Source: Symbiodinium natans (taxonomy: Eukaryota > Sar > Dinophyceae > Suessiales > Symbiodiniaceae). From it: a stretch of 64,000 nt of DNA. The stretch is taken from the NCBI GenBank assembly GCA_905221605.1, contig CAJNDS010002074.1, positions 1 through 64,000 on the forward strand, given 5' to 3'. Positions 53,850-63,892 of the stretch are shown here, piece by piece. How positions within the stretch are numbered: the stretch's first letter is position 1; each line of letters begins with the position of its first letter. Under the pieces are notes generated by a model. It saw only the letters and a program-made list of their open reading frames with translations, was not told where the DNA came from and searched no databases. Both the position numbers and the translations under genes were made by a program.

Positions 53850-54342
53850 TCACTGGACAATGCGTTGTAGTCCTTGGTTGCTGGAAGTGGCCAAAGAGCT
53901 TCCATGTGTAGCATCAGCGTCATAGGCACATGTCCCTTCCCTCGCAACAAGGGGGTTTACGAAAATCAGGCACCCGAAATGTAGACCCCAAGTTGCAGAA
54001 TCCCCTTTAGAATAAGGACCCCAACCAGGTTCCCCTAAATTCGTAAGCCCCCACAAAGCAACCAGACTGTAGCATGACTTGCATGCAAGGGGCTTTCTTT
54101 GACGAGGCAGCGCTGCCTGCTGCTGCCGAGAGGGACATGCCGGCCAGCACTCTGGAGCGTCGACCCGAAGCACAACGTAAAGTAAAGACTGAATTGAGGG
54201 CTTCCGAAAGTAGGGGTACCTTATTGAGGTCCTTGCTATATCAGGGAATCTTATGAAATCTGGGGGTCTACATTAGGGGCCCTTTATTTTCGCAAACCCC
54301 CAAATGCAGGTTGCGACCAGCCTCTCTTGGCCGAGCTTGCAT
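53850..54342 (-). CDS. Complete small protein, 89 residues, three exons
   Basis: ATG at 54342; exons 54342-54298 (15 codons), 54188-54055 (44 codons + 2) and 53940-53850 (1 + 29 codons + stop) sum to exactly 90 codons. Both introns are family A introners with GT-AG borders. The protein is Cys- and Arg-rich (VVLRVDAPECWPACPSRQQQ, CKSCYSLVAL) with an acidic, Ser-rich tail. No family recognised; it could also be the end of a longer transcript. Confidence 0.55.
53941..54054 (-). mobile_element. Family A introner forming an intron
   Basis: Element 53951-54052 with an ACAA 4 bp target duplication on both sides. The donor GTGGGGG is at one edge, the acceptor TTGCGAG 10 bases outside the other. Confidence 0.85.
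54189..54297 (-). mobile_element. Family A introner forming an intron
   Basis: Element 54196-54301 with GAGGGCTTCCGAAAGTAGGG and TTTATTTTCGCAAACCCCC ends. The 109 bp intron starts GTTTGCG inside the terminal repeat and ends AATTCAG just outside. Confidence 0.75.
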
Positions 54343-54433
54343 TCCCAGTGCGGGGAACGTCAGTTGCGACCTTGGCTAGGGGCGATGTCACGGCTCGAGC
54401 AGTGCTGGCTGGGCCAAACTAACGTGGGTTTAT

Positions 54434-54481
54434 GTTTAGGGTTTAGGGTTCAGGGTTTAGGGTTCAGGGTTTAGGGTTTAG
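54434..54481 (+). repeat. Interstitial telomeric repeat with TTCAGGG variants
   Basis: Six to seven units, plus orientation. Confidence 0.93.
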
Positions 54482-54596
54482 ATTATTCATGAACCCTCTG
54501 GTGTGCAAAGTGCGGGTTCAAGCGGCGCGACGGTCAGCAGCGCCGCGTCGTGCGGGAGGAAGGCTCGCCTCCTCTGTGGTTACTGGTTCTCTCTCG

Positions 54597-54765
54597 TTTA
54601 GGGTTAGGGGTTAAGGGTTTGGGTTTAGGGTTTAGGGTTTAGGGTTTAGGGTTTAGGGTTTAGGGTTTAGGGTTCAGGGTTCAGGGTTCAGGGTTCAGGG
54701 TTCAGGGTTCAGGGTTCAGGGTTCAGGGTTCAGGGTTCAGGGTTTAGGGTTTAGGGTTTAGGGTC
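54597..54765 (+). repeat. Long telomeric block with a homogeneous TTCAGGG core
   Basis: TTTAGGG units flank about ten consecutive TTCAGGG variant units, which suggests local amplification of the variant. The gap from here to 55735 holds no supported gene. Confidence 0.96.
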
Positions 54766-55735
54766 TAGGAGGAATATAATAGAAAAAAATGAAGATGCTC
54801 CTTCGCATCTATCTTCTGCTCTTCCGGAATCGTGGTGTTGGCCTCCTTCCTGAGATCAGATGTTGATCTGAATCAAGCGGCTACGTTGTGTAAGATCAGG
54901 TTCTGCTTCCCCCGGCCCACTTACTGCGAACATGTGAAGCGACGCCTTCAAGCATCTGATTCATGAAGGACAAGACATCAACATGGGCACGCTGGATTTT
55001 TTTCAGACTTCCACCAGCATCGCCACCTTAAATCCTAAGCCCTGAACCCCAAGCCCTCATTTCTCTTTAATACAAGGAATATGGGGCGCCCTGTGGGCCC
55101 CCGGTGCAACTCATGGTTGGGGTGCAGGCAGTGGCCGATGGCCTGTTCTGGAGACCTAAAAGAGAACCTGCTGAGCCCCTGTGATGCATCTCATAAACAA
55201 CAGAACTTTTCGTTTGGGTCAGCCCTACCGATGTTTCTGCAGCTGGCCTTCTGGCTTCAAGCTCGTAGGTTCTCTACCAGCACTATTCGCGGAATAGGCG
55301 GGGTTCTGCCCGAAGTACTTCAGAAAGGGGCGTGCATACTCCAGTCTGCTCATAGTGACATAACTTGTGGCGAAGCAGCATGGGGGAAGCTGGCACAGCA
55401 GCCAGCTGCTCGTGTGGATCATCCTTATTCAGCGCGAGGTGCTGCCAAAAAGAGCACTCTGCTGTGCAAACACCACTGCTCATGGCCACTGCTACACTCC
55501 CCTAAAGGACCTATGAATCATATTTATAACAATATTGCGAATATTTGGGTTGATAAAAACACACAATAATTTCCTAAGAGGGTTGTTTTATACTGCAAGA
55601 TGAAGCGCGGCGGGGCCCTCGGTGTCGGCTGCATTGGCGCTCGCCAAGGCATTCATCCGGACCTGCGGTCAAAGCAACAAGCTGCCGCACACACACGATG
55701 ACCGCACACACACACACACATGTGCTACAAGTCCC

Positions 55736-55779
55736 TACCCTAAACCCTAAACCCTAAACCTTAAACCCTAAACCCTAAA
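55736..55779 (-). repeat. Interstitial telomeric repeat
   Basis: Six units, minus orientation, one with TTTAAGG. Confidence 0.93.
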
Positions 55780-55887
55780 TAGCACTGCAGCTGGAAAACT
55801 GATGCCCCCAGCCCGGCCTCCGCTTCATCGGCTGCCGTGACCAGGGGCGGCTCGGCAGCTTAGCACAGGAACAGCTGGACGTTTATG

Positions 55888-55910
55888 GTTTAGGGTTTAG
55901 GGTTTAGGGT
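55888..55910 (+). repeat. Interstitial telomeric repeat
   Basis: Three perfect units, plus orientation. Confidence 0.92.
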
Positions 55911-55942
55911 CCACTCTTCTTGCTCGACTTCCAAAGGTACAT

Positions 55943-56017
55943 GGGGGTTTCCGAACTTGGGGGGTACCTTATTGGGGGTGCAATATACGGGGCCCCTGAT
56001 TATTTTCGTAACCCCCC
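55943..56017. mobile_element. Short family A introner-like element with ACAT duplication
   Basis: 75 bp, GGGGGTTTCCGAACTTGGG to TTATTTTCGTAACCCCCC. ACAT lies directly outside both ends (55939-55942, 56018-56021). No flanking coding frame was tied to it; a GTGAGAAG donor upstream (minus) could place it inside a larger intron. Confidence 0.8.
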
Positions 56018-56145
56018 ACATGGTTGGCTGTTTCAGGTGCTTCTCACCGGTGGCTGCAGCTGCACTGGAAGTTGCTCCTCAGTCTCTTAGCGGCCTCGCT
56101 CGGCTTCCGCCTCGGCCTCGACCCTGCTCAGGAGCCCCTTCCTTA

Positions 56146-56247
56146 GGTTTAGGGTTTAGGGTTTAGGGTTTAGGGTTTAGGGTTTAGGGTTTAGGGTTTA
56201 GGGTTTAGGGTTTAGGGTTTAGGGTTTAGGGTTTAGGGTTTAGGGTT
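56146..56247 (+). repeat. Interstitial telomeric repeat, fourteen units
   Basis: Perfect TTTAGGG array of about 100 bp, plus orientation. 56250-57340 contains no supported gene; 56810-56885 has a small palindromic patch around GGTACC. Confidence 0.97.
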
Positions 56248-57345
56248 GTATGGAGAAATCCGGAGAACACGGGCCCTTGCTGCAAAGTTCTGGACTTCGA
56301 CCAGAGGCTCGCCGAGCTGTCGGAGGGGTTGTTGAGATGCTGCCTTCACAACATGTGTATACTTAAAAGATAATGTAAAAAAGATATGTTAATAATTGTA
56401 AAAGTACTACTAGAAATCCTGATTATAGTATTAATATGTGCAAACGGCGCAAGATCAAGCCACAAGATGCTGCCGCACGTCGAGCTCAGGCTGAGGCCAC
56501 TGGTGGTCCATGTTATCCTGTGCTTCGCGGGCAGCCCTGCCCGAGAAGCGGCTCGTGTTTGCGGTGGCTGCCAAGGCCTGAATCTCAGCTCCAGCCACTT
56601 GCGAGAACGTCATGCGCCACGAGGCTCTCCCAAAATCAGATAAGGAAATCTGTACTGCGCTGGACTCTCGATGCAGGCCATGGGTCTTGCTCCATCCTCT
56701 CATTCCAGATCTTTTCCTTGGATCTGAATGAAACGCATTCACAACATATCACACATGCAGCAAACCGTCTTCCACATGCACCTTTCACCCCTGGTTCTTC
56801 GTGGGGAATGGGGAGTTAGGTACCCGATATAATACCTGTAAGGGTATATAAAGGTACCTCATTCCCTGATTCCCTACTAAGAACCAGTAAGTTACCTGAG
56901 CAAAGCGAGAAGACCTGAGGCCTGTTCAAAGCTGGGAATCTTGTTCAGCACGTCGCTGGGGTGCCTGCGAAGTTGAGCAAGGTCCGCGCTGGACCAGATA
57001 GATGTACATGGGTACATCATGCTAATTCTTTAAATTGGGATCCCCTTCTCCTTGGGTCCCCTATGTAATACGGCCCTTGTATTAAGGACCACACAAAGGG
57101 GACCCTCGTTTGGACAGCTACTCACATGTGCATACTGCGTACTGCTGATTGCCTTTCATGTCCAGGATTTTCCGAATACTAGGCCTCTTGCAAGTCATAT
57201 CTGGAAGCGCATCCTGCTGGCAAGTGGCCAAGGAGGCGGCGTCGACTGCCACAAAGGATGCTGCGTGTCCTTCTCTGTCTGGAAAGTTTCCTCCTCAGCT
57301 CATGACGATTGGAGCCAGTGCCGAAACTTCCAGTGGCTCCTTGTC

Positions 57346-57380
57346 GGGTTTAGGGTTAAGGGTTTAGGGTTTAGGGTTTC
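57346..57380 (+). repeat. Interstitial telomeric repeat
   Basis: Four to five units, plus orientation, one with an extra A. Confidence 0.92.
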
Positions 57381-57542
57381 GAGGAGTGCTCAGTTTTGGT
57401 AAGGAGGGACAAGGCAATCTGCCGCCGAGTCGCGTCGATTCCGTATCCAACTGGGTGTTCCCTCTTGCTGGTCTCGCCTTTCCGTGCTCTTTGCGTGAAC
57501 CCGAGGCCGAGCCACATGCCACAAAAATACCAGGAGTCTCAC

Positions 57543-57790
57543 CCGCCTTCGAGAAACTTGTCTAACCACTGTGGCTCCGCCTTCATCAGGCGCTTGTAGG
57601 CCTTCCTCAAATGACACCGCCTTTCTCCATATGATTTCGCAGCTTTCCACTGCAAAATTCAAGACATCTGCGCTTTGCCCAGGACTCTCACATGCAACTG
57701 CCGTATGCAATGAAACTCGGTTCCTGCAAGCGAAACCTCCAAGTCGGCCAAGCTTCATTTCCAGCAGGTCGCCGCCAAGCATTTTCTTGG
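57543..57790 (-). CDS. Internal exon of an unidentified gene, 82 codons
   Basis: Bounded by acceptor TTGTCAG (57791) and a consensus donor CGG|GTGAGACT (57542). It encodes MLGGDLLEMKLGRLGGFACR, VLNFAVESCEIIWRKAVSFE and APDEGGATVVRQVSRRR. Length 248 = 2 + 82 codons. The sequence is clearly protein-like but no family came to mind; flanking exons were not fixed. Confidence 0.55.
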
Positions 57791-58246
57791 CTGACAATGT
57801 GTGTCATACTGGGTCCATCCACAACTGTAAAATCTGTAAAATCATGAATCACAGGCGCATTTGCGCACATGGCTTCCCACATCGGCGAGTAGCAGCAGCA
57901 CTGGCAGCTGCTGGTCCGTGCTCGCTGCACGCCCGCCCCCAATCCTGCTTCATACCTGTCCTGCCTGCCCTACGTGCACTAAAAAAGCCTACTTGGAGGG
58001 TCGCACTTAGTAAGTAGATCGTAAGTAGACTCATAAGCATCCTAAGAGAGACCTTAATCGGAGTTATCCTCTACCTACAACTCCATTCGATAACTCCTTG
58101 CTAAGTCCTCCGACCCTCCTCAAGTACCTACCCAGCCATCTTGGCATGCCAGGGCTCCGTCGTCATATCGGCTCCAACGCCCAAGGCCCCGGAGTTGCCA
58201 TCGAAGGCCTAGTGCTTACAATGGTACTCCCATGGGAGCAGCAAAA

Positions 58247-58279
58247 GGGTTTAGGGTTTAGGGTTTAGGGTTTAGGGGT
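58247..58279 (+). repeat. Interstitial telomeric repeat
   Basis: Four to five units, plus orientation. Confidence 0.93.
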
Positions 58280-58542
58280 TGGGCCCCTGGGCCCGGGGCC
58301 TTCATCCGGGCATCTTCGTACATGTCTTCCCGCTGACTCTCAGTATACTTGTTGAGATCAGGTAGACCTCCCAGGGAAGCACTTGCACTCGGACCCACGG
58401 CCAGGGTGCATGCTACTTGACCCCCTGATTCAGTGACACCTGCCGGGCGCGGTAGTCGTGGGTCCAGTGTCGCAGGCTCGTCCTCAGAAAACCTTCCAAT
58501 CTCTATGCTGCATGGTCGAGGACTTCATGCTGGCACAGGGGT

Positions 58543-58836
58543 TTATTGTGGTCTGCTCACGCTCGCAATTTCCCTCAATTCATTGCAGGTGTTAACATGG
58601 CAGCTGCAGCGCAACCTCAGGGACCATCGATACAGTGGCATGAAATGCCGTTTCGGTGCTGTTATGTGATGGTTTCCGACAATGGGGGAACCCTTTTTTG
58701 GGGGGGTCCTAAAATAAGAATTACAGTATCTGGGGGCATATTCGGGGTACCCCCTATTTTGGGACATGCCCATGTGCTGCACTGTTTCAGTGCCAGCGCC
58801 TGTCTTCAAACCGTGGCGTTGCCCGCTCCAGGCCAT
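58543..58836 (-). CDS. Complete small protein, 60 residues, two exons
   Basis: ATG at 58836; exons 58836-58770 (22 codons + 1) and 58658-58543 (2 + 37 codons + stop) sum to 61 codons. The intron is a family A introner with a GC donor. The peptide is basic with several Cys residues (HFMPLYRWSLRLRCSCHV). Function unknown. Confidence 0.5.
   Translation of the reverse strand: MAWSGQRHGLKTGAGTETVQHMGMSQNRGYPEYAPRYCNSYFRTPPKKGSPIVGNHHITAPKRHFMPLYRWSLRLRCSCHVNTCNELREIASVSRPQ
58659..58769 (-). mobile_element. Family A introner forming a GC-AG intron
   Basis: 111 bp; GGTTTCCGACAATGGGGG and CCCCTATTTTGGGACATGCC ends with ATGT on both sides. In phase 1, GC after CACATGG is the only donor that fits. 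Confidence 0.65.
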
Positions 58837-58892
58837 GAGGGGTGAAGGCTTTCGGGAAGCCTGCGCTCGCAGATCCCGCTCAAAGTCTGTGG

Positions 58893-58952
58893 GAGTTTAG
58901 GGTTTAGAGGCTTTAGGATCTAGGGTGCAGTGTAGAGCTTAGGGTTTAGGGT
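58893..58952 (+). repeat. Degenerate interstitial telomeric repeat
   Basis: Scattered TTTAGGG-like units with interruptions. Confidence 0.8.
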
Positions 58953-59089
58953 ATGAACTGCTTGAAAGCAGGGCGGACGACCGTAGATTCTGTAGATGGA
59001 AAGGCGGCTGGTCCTTTTCGGGCAGCTCAGGGGCGGGGGAGGGGGGTGAGGGTTCCCGGTGAGGGGGGGAACTCACAACACCCCCCTGC

Positions 59090-59215
59090 CCCGCCCACCA
59101 GGTCGAAGTCACAAGGTGGGGGCCCCCGCCCTCCCGTGAGACCCTGAAATATCAGGGATTGAATTTAGGCCTCACAAGTACTATTTGCCCCAAATAAGAA
59201 GGTTGTGAACCAAAG
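59090..59215. repeat. Dispersed repeat copy (partner of 43290-43450)
   Basis: Shares the word order described at 43290-43450, including AAATATCAGG and AATAAGAAGGTTGTG. 58960-59735 otherwise holds no supported gene; 59560-59610 is an AT microsatellite. Confidence 0.5.
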
Positions 59216-59740
59216 GTCGCTTTCGTGATGATAAGTATAATATACAACAATACAGTACAACATTTCATGATGTATTACTGAAAGAAAACCTCGAAAGCAA
59301 TATCTCAGACTCCTCATGTCATAAATTTGTACTATTATCTTGCATTGTTCCCGGGAATCACTTCAAGCGGCATGCCGGGCCTTTCATAGTTGGACGTCGC
59401 AGCGTGTGTTCTGCCAGCCATTTCTCTTGATCCCAGTCGGCATAAACCTTCTGATCGGCTTTCTCTCCTTGAGCTTGCATTCACACTCGCCTCTTCACCA
59501 CTTGCATCCTATTTTTTGGAAGAAACACATCCGTTCGCATGTAACAAAAATTGTTGTATGTATGTAGATATTATATATATATATATAGTATATGTGTACT
59601 ACTATACACATATAAAAGAGACTATCAGACAGTGAGATGCTCTGAAGTGCGGCTCGGGCTCTGCGGAAGGTTCCTCGCCGCGGCCAGGGTGCACCCCGCT
59701 GCTCCAAGTCGAAACCTTCTTAGAGCAAAAGCGGAACACG

Positions 59741-59787
59741 TTTAGGGTTTAGGGTCTAGGGTTCAGGGTTCAGGGTTTAGGGTTTGG
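59741..59787 (+). repeat. Interstitial telomeric repeat with variants
   Basis: TTTAGGG, TCTAGGG and TTCAGGG units, plus orientation. Confidence 0.92.
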
Positions 59788-59927
59788 GAATTATGATAGG
59801 AAAGTCAGGAACCGAAACGCGAACCGAACAGCACGAATCGTTCGAGCTGGAACCGGGAATTCGATGCGACCTTCCACCACCTTCACCTCCCCTCCACCGA
59901 TAGGGGGTGGGGCGGGAGTGGTGCGGA

Positions 59928-59953
59928 GGGGGGGGGGGGGGGGGGGGGGGGGG
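59928..59953 (+). repeat. Poly-G run, 26 bases
   Basis: Uninterrupted G homopolymer, the longest in the window. Confidence 0.95.
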
Positions 59954-60164
59954 TGGTGCGAACCGTGGACCCCCTCCCCTCCACGATGCAGAACTATGCA
60001 GAACTATATATTATGTTCACGAGAACCCATTAAACTCACTAGACAGATCAACTTACGCTAATCAAAGTGCTGCGCAGAAGCCAGCTTGGCCAGACTCCTG
60101 CCAATACTTGGAGATGGGAGTATCCAGCTTGATGGGCAATGTACACCTGTGAATGAACGACACG

Positions 60165-60823
60165 TCACACAGCACACGCAGTGGACACGAGAGCGCCATG
60201 CACTGCACTGACAATTTCACAGCTGGGAGGCTTGTCGCTGTCGAAGAACTGACTCATAAAATCGCCAGCCGTGGACTTGGCAGCTGATTTGAGCCCGCTT
60301 TTCCAGTCCATCAAGTCCGGCCTTGTGAGGGGATGCAGAGAAAAATTGCAAGTCCTCATGACATCTCTTGACATGTGGAGGCTTGCCAAAATAGGGGACC
60401 CCCTAAAATAGACCCCAAATAACATAGCACTCCCATACTAGGGAGCCCAAAAAGGTACCCGCCGAAGATCGTAAACCCCCCATGTCTCATGACTACCAAG
60501 TCAGTGCCAAGGCTGGCTGTTCTCCCTAAACCCTAAACCCTAAACCCTAAACCCCAAACCCAAACCCCAAACCCCAAACCCCAAACCCCAAACCCCACAC
60601 CCGAAACCCGAAACCCGAAACCCGAAACCCGAAACCCTAAACCCTAAACCCTAAACCCTAAACCCTAAACCCTAAACCCTTAACCCTAAACCCTTAACCC
60701 TAAACCCTAAACCCTAAACCCTAAACCTTAGCAAGCGGCGGCCCTTCGAGCCATTCCCACCAGAGCTTGGGCCGTCCCCAATCTGCGTTGAGGAGACCGG
60801 GCTCCTTGACACAGCGCCTATTC
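60165..60823 (-). CDS. Unidentified gene, C-terminal three exons with telomeric and introner introns
   Basis: Exons 60823-60727 (1 + 32 codons), 60525-60497 (9 codons + 2) and 60381-60165 (1 + 71 codons + stop) join in frame with GT-AG introns. Text includes GLLNADWGRPKLWWEWLEGP, then CLHMSRDVMRTCNFSLHPL and DLMDWKSGLKSAAKSTAGDF. The Trp-rich first exon is unusual, but I cannot assign a family. The 201 bp first intron is a telomeric-repeat block and the second contains a family A introner. Confidence 0.65.
60382..60496 (-). mobile_element. Family A introner in an intron
   Basis: Element 60377-60481, with ATGT on both sides. The 115 bp intron starts GTAGTC 15 bases outside the element, and its acceptor GGCAAG lies inside the far terminal repeat. 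Confidence 0.75.
60526..60726 (-). repeat. Telomeric-repeat block acting as a 201 bp intron
   Basis: On the minus strand: GTTTAGGG units, with TTTCGGG, TTTGGGG and TTAAGGG variants in the middle, ending GGGTTTAG. GT and AG sit at the borders, and splicing is phase 0 between PPLAK and GEQPAL. Confidence 0.75.
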
Positions 60824-60840
60824 CTGCCAAGGCATGGCAA

Positions 60841-60957
60841 TAGGGTTTAGGGTTTAGGGTTTCGGGTTTAGGGTTTAGGGTTTAGGGTTTAGGGTTTAGG
60901 GTTTAGGGTTTAGGGTTTAGGGTTTAGGGTTCAGGGTTTAGGGTTCAGGGTTTCGGG
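60841..60957 (+). repeat. Interstitial telomeric repeat, opposite orientation
   Basis: About sixteen TTTAGGG units with TTTCGGG and TTCAGGG variants. GGCAATA occurs at both borders. Together with the minus-oriented block at 60526 it brackets the 60823-60727 exon. Confidence 0.95.
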
Positions 60958-60976
60958 CAATAACTCAAATGGGTAT

Positions 60977-61062
60977 TGTCCCCCAAAATTAGGGGTACCC
61001 CCTTTATACCCCAAAAGGTGTAGAATCCCCCACAAAAAGGGTACCCCTTTGTTTTAGAGACG
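60977..61062. mobile_element. Decayed family A introner-like element
   Basis: CCCCCAAAATTAGGGGTACC and GGGTACCCCTTTGTTTTAG arms around a short core. No intron role could be shown. Confidence 0.5.
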
Positions 61063-61093
61063 TCCGAATAGGTCAAGCACTTCGGAGCACAAC

Positions 61094-61366
61094 TCATCCA
61101 CTCATGGACGATTCTTCACCCAGGGTCCATCCCGGAGGTGGTCGGCCGTCGTAGGGGAATGTGGTCTTAGCTTCTTCCGCTCTGGAGCAGTCACGCACAC
61201 ATCGGTTGCGTAGCACGGAAACGGACGCGCTCCATCCGCCACCCCATTTGGCACCGACATTTTGGAGTCCGCCAAGCGGCCTGACCTTCCTCGGACGTGC
61301 CGAACTGCTTCCACTTGTCGCGCCAAAGCCTGCCTCAGCACGGGAACACTTGCTCAAAGCAACCAC
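61094..61366 (-). CDS. Possible C-terminal exon, frame uncertain
   Basis: Two overlapping minus-strand frames look natural: one ends at 61094 (TTFPYDGRPPPGWTLGEE), the other at 61102 (LRQALARQVEAVRHVRGRSG). A splice switching between them is possible. 61400-62820 holds only weak candidates, such as a plus-strand stretch near 61790-61912. Confidence 0.3.
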   Translation of the reverse strand: MVALSKCSRAEAGFGATSGSSSARPRKVRPLGGLQNVGAKWGGGWSASVSVLRNRCVRDCSRAEEAKTTFPYDGRPPPGWTLGEESSMSG

Positions 61367-62825
61367 TGGTAACTACAGCCGACTATCCATGTGAAGACCA
61401 GCAGCGCTGCTCCCACCATAGGTTTGGTGGTGATGTTACGAAGCTTTCCAGCATGTCCTCACAGCGGCTCTAGAACTCTGTCAAAGCAGAGGTGAACTCC
61501 CCTTCGTGTCGTGGTGCAAATGCAACAGCTGGCTGTTGGACTAGCGGCGACAAATAGGAATACGCATTGCTTCTAGTATGCACCGGTAGGAAGGACGCAC
61601 GTTCAATGTTGCAGCAAACATATTTTCAACCGTCTCCAAGACTCCCCCATGCCTGAAGCCTGTCTTGTTGCATGGTGGGGTTGGGGACGTGTTGCCAGGA
61701 AGTACTAAGATCTTACTGGCATGCTATTCTGCATGGTTTTCGATGCTTCATGGAAGTTTACAAAGTGGTGCGTTTTTTCTTGCGCCCCTCAAGCGACAAG
61801 GGATGAACTGCTAGCCCGTCTCCACCAGTCGCAGCCTTCCGCCTCGACCATCGACTACTCTTGGGGGCAAGTCGCGTCTGCAGGATATCCGGGCTTCGTG
61901 GCGCGATCCTGATTTTGCAGCGACGGATACTGGCATGTGCCACATGTGCCTTTGTACAGGCATTCTTGCTTTTTGCTGCCGGGGAACCCAGTAATTCCAG
62001 TATGATGGATCTTTGAGGTACAATTGCGAGTCCTGTCCGCTGAGTGACGCACCACTCCGGCTGAGCCACTTCGCTCAGACTTTAAACCTGGCTCCGGCGG
62101 AGGCCTTGTCATAGATTATTCCAGGAGTTGGATATCTCTGCCTCCGCGGGGGTACTGAGCATGCTTTGCGGCAAGTGTCTCCCTAAAGTAGATGACACGC
62201 AGCACAACTTCTCGTCGAGCTGAGGCGCGCTTCTTCTGTTTTCGCCTTTGATGTGGCTTGACTTATGCTAGCACTCGACAGGGAACTTGCGGAAACGTGC
62301 AGAGGCACAGCTGAACCTTCCACCGATGTGTGGTAGTGTTATGGGAGCTGTGTGGAATTCATCGCAACCGAAGTCAACGTGACAATTTCTTCTGAAACAT
62401 CGAGTTGAACAAGAAATGCAAGCGCGCTAAAGAAGATGTGTTTGACAAGTTACAAGGAGAACCTGCGGCTTCATTTCATTGGTTCATAGATTTTGCGCTC
62501 GAGAGGACCCAATGGGGCCTGGGAATAAGTCTGACCGATTTAAGTCTGACTTGCTGTACGCACCGTGGGCTTACCGGGAACTGGTAAACTCCCGGCGAAA
62601 CTTGCTTGGTCTGCAATTTGTTTCTATGACAGTTGGAAAGAGTGGCGCTGCTTCGCAAGAATTGACAAGTTTCAGGCAGTGTTCGCAGCTTACCCTAACC
62701 TGAAGAACTACAAAAAGACTTGAAATTCCTCGGGGGGCCTTGTGATTTCTGAACAAACTTGCAAATTCTCAGGAGACTGTAGTTGTTGTCATTCATTCCG
62801 ACATCCCCAAGCCACAGTGCACCAT

Positions 62826-63373
62826 TCAACAAAGGATGCGGTACTTATCGTTGTGGTTGTTTCCGTGTCCTTTGTTGCTCCTACTTGCTAAGCAGACAGG
62901 CTCCATTTCTTGGGATGTTCTCCTTACACTAACAGTCCTCAAAAGGGACTATAGTGCCCCCGATTATATAATCCCTATTAAGGACTGCTCGTATAAGGGG
63001 GAACATCCCAATCCTGTTTTTTTGGTTTCATGGTGTTGGTTGCGTTTCGGCTTTGGTGGTTCGAGGCGTTGGCTCCTTGTTTGCCCGCGAAGGACCTCCA
63101 ACAGCTCCAACACAAGCTAAACAGCAGGCAACCCAGGAGCTTCTTTTTGAACTGTGCATTGGGATGTTCCTTCTTATACTAACAGTCCTTAATGGGGGTT
63201 ACAATAGGGGGTGCTAGAAACCTTACTAAGGACTGTTAGTAAAAGGAGAACATCCCAAATTATGGATCTCTTTGCATGGTTTACAATCACAAGTGTTTCG
63301 ATTATTTGTTTAGACACAGATATGCGAACAATAAATACAAGTTTCTCGGCGACGGCTTCAATCAAACACAAAG
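62826..63373 (-). CDS. Unidentified gene, C-terminal three exons with two family C introners
   Basis: Exons 63373-63252 (2 + 40 codons), 63116-63005 (37 codons + 1) and 62887-62826 (2 + 19 codons + stop) join in phases 0 and 1 with GT-AG introns of 135 and 117 bp. The first is hydrophobic (AVAEKLVFIVRISVSKQIIE), the second basic (LRGQTRSQRLEPPKPKRNQH), the third polar (SNKGHGNNHNDKY). No family recognised. Confidence 0.65.
62910..63011 (-). mobile_element. Family C introner in an intron
   Basis: Inverted ends TTGGGATGTTCTCCTTAC and GTATAAGGGGGAACATCCCA, with ACTAACAGTCCT / AGGACTGCTCG inner arms. The intron (62888-63004) begins GTTCCCC inside one end and finishes at TTAG beyond the other. 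Confidence 0.8.
63159..63258 (-). mobile_element. Family C introner in an intron
   Basis: Second copy 150 bp upstream, ends TTGGGATGTTCCTTCTTATA and AGTAAAAGGAGAACATCCCA. The intron (63117-63251) uses the same GGGAT|GTTC donor position as the other copy. Confidence 0.8.
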
Positions 63374-63491
63374 CTGAGGGAGACTATGGGGCGGGGGACC
63401 GTATGTAACATAATACAATACAACGCAACACATTATTGTATCATATGGAACTGAAAAAAGAAACATACGCCTGGCGGATGTGTCTATTTCT

Positions 63492-63590
63492 GGGGGGCTT
63501 TCCGAAATTACGGGCTTACTGGGGTGCGTATTATCAGGGAATCCTACTATTCGGGCAAGTATATTGGGTCCCCGATTGTCGTAACCCCCC
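63492..63590 (-). mobile_element. Family A introner-like element
   Basis: GGGGGGCTTTCCGAAATTACG and CGATTGTCGTAACCCCCCC-type ends. AG lies at one border and GTTACG at the other on the minus strand, so an intron is likely; the flanking exons were not resolved. Confidence 0.7.
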
Positions 63591-63752
63591 CAAAAAAGAA
63601 CTGCTGCAGCAAGGCACCATGGCTGACACCCCGCGCAGCGCCTGGGCGTTGCGAAGCTGTCTGCTGTCAGAATCACAGGCTCACACACCTTTCAGCGGGC
63701 TTTGAGGGCTCCAAAAGCTTTTGAAAGAGGACTAAGGGCTGTGAGTTAAGAC

Positions 63753-63773
63753 TAACCCTAAACCCTAAACCCT
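63753..63773 (-). repeat. Short interstitial telomeric repeat
   Basis: Three TTTAGGG-type units, minus orientation. Confidence 0.88.
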
Positions 63774-63892
63774 GGAGTTTTAGGGGCTCGTGCAAAGCAA
63801 GCATGAATCCAGATCCTGGGGACCGGGCCATTGGTGAAGCTGCTCGGCTGCGACGAGTCAAGCTCGGGGAACGCCGGGTCTCTTATCTACTA

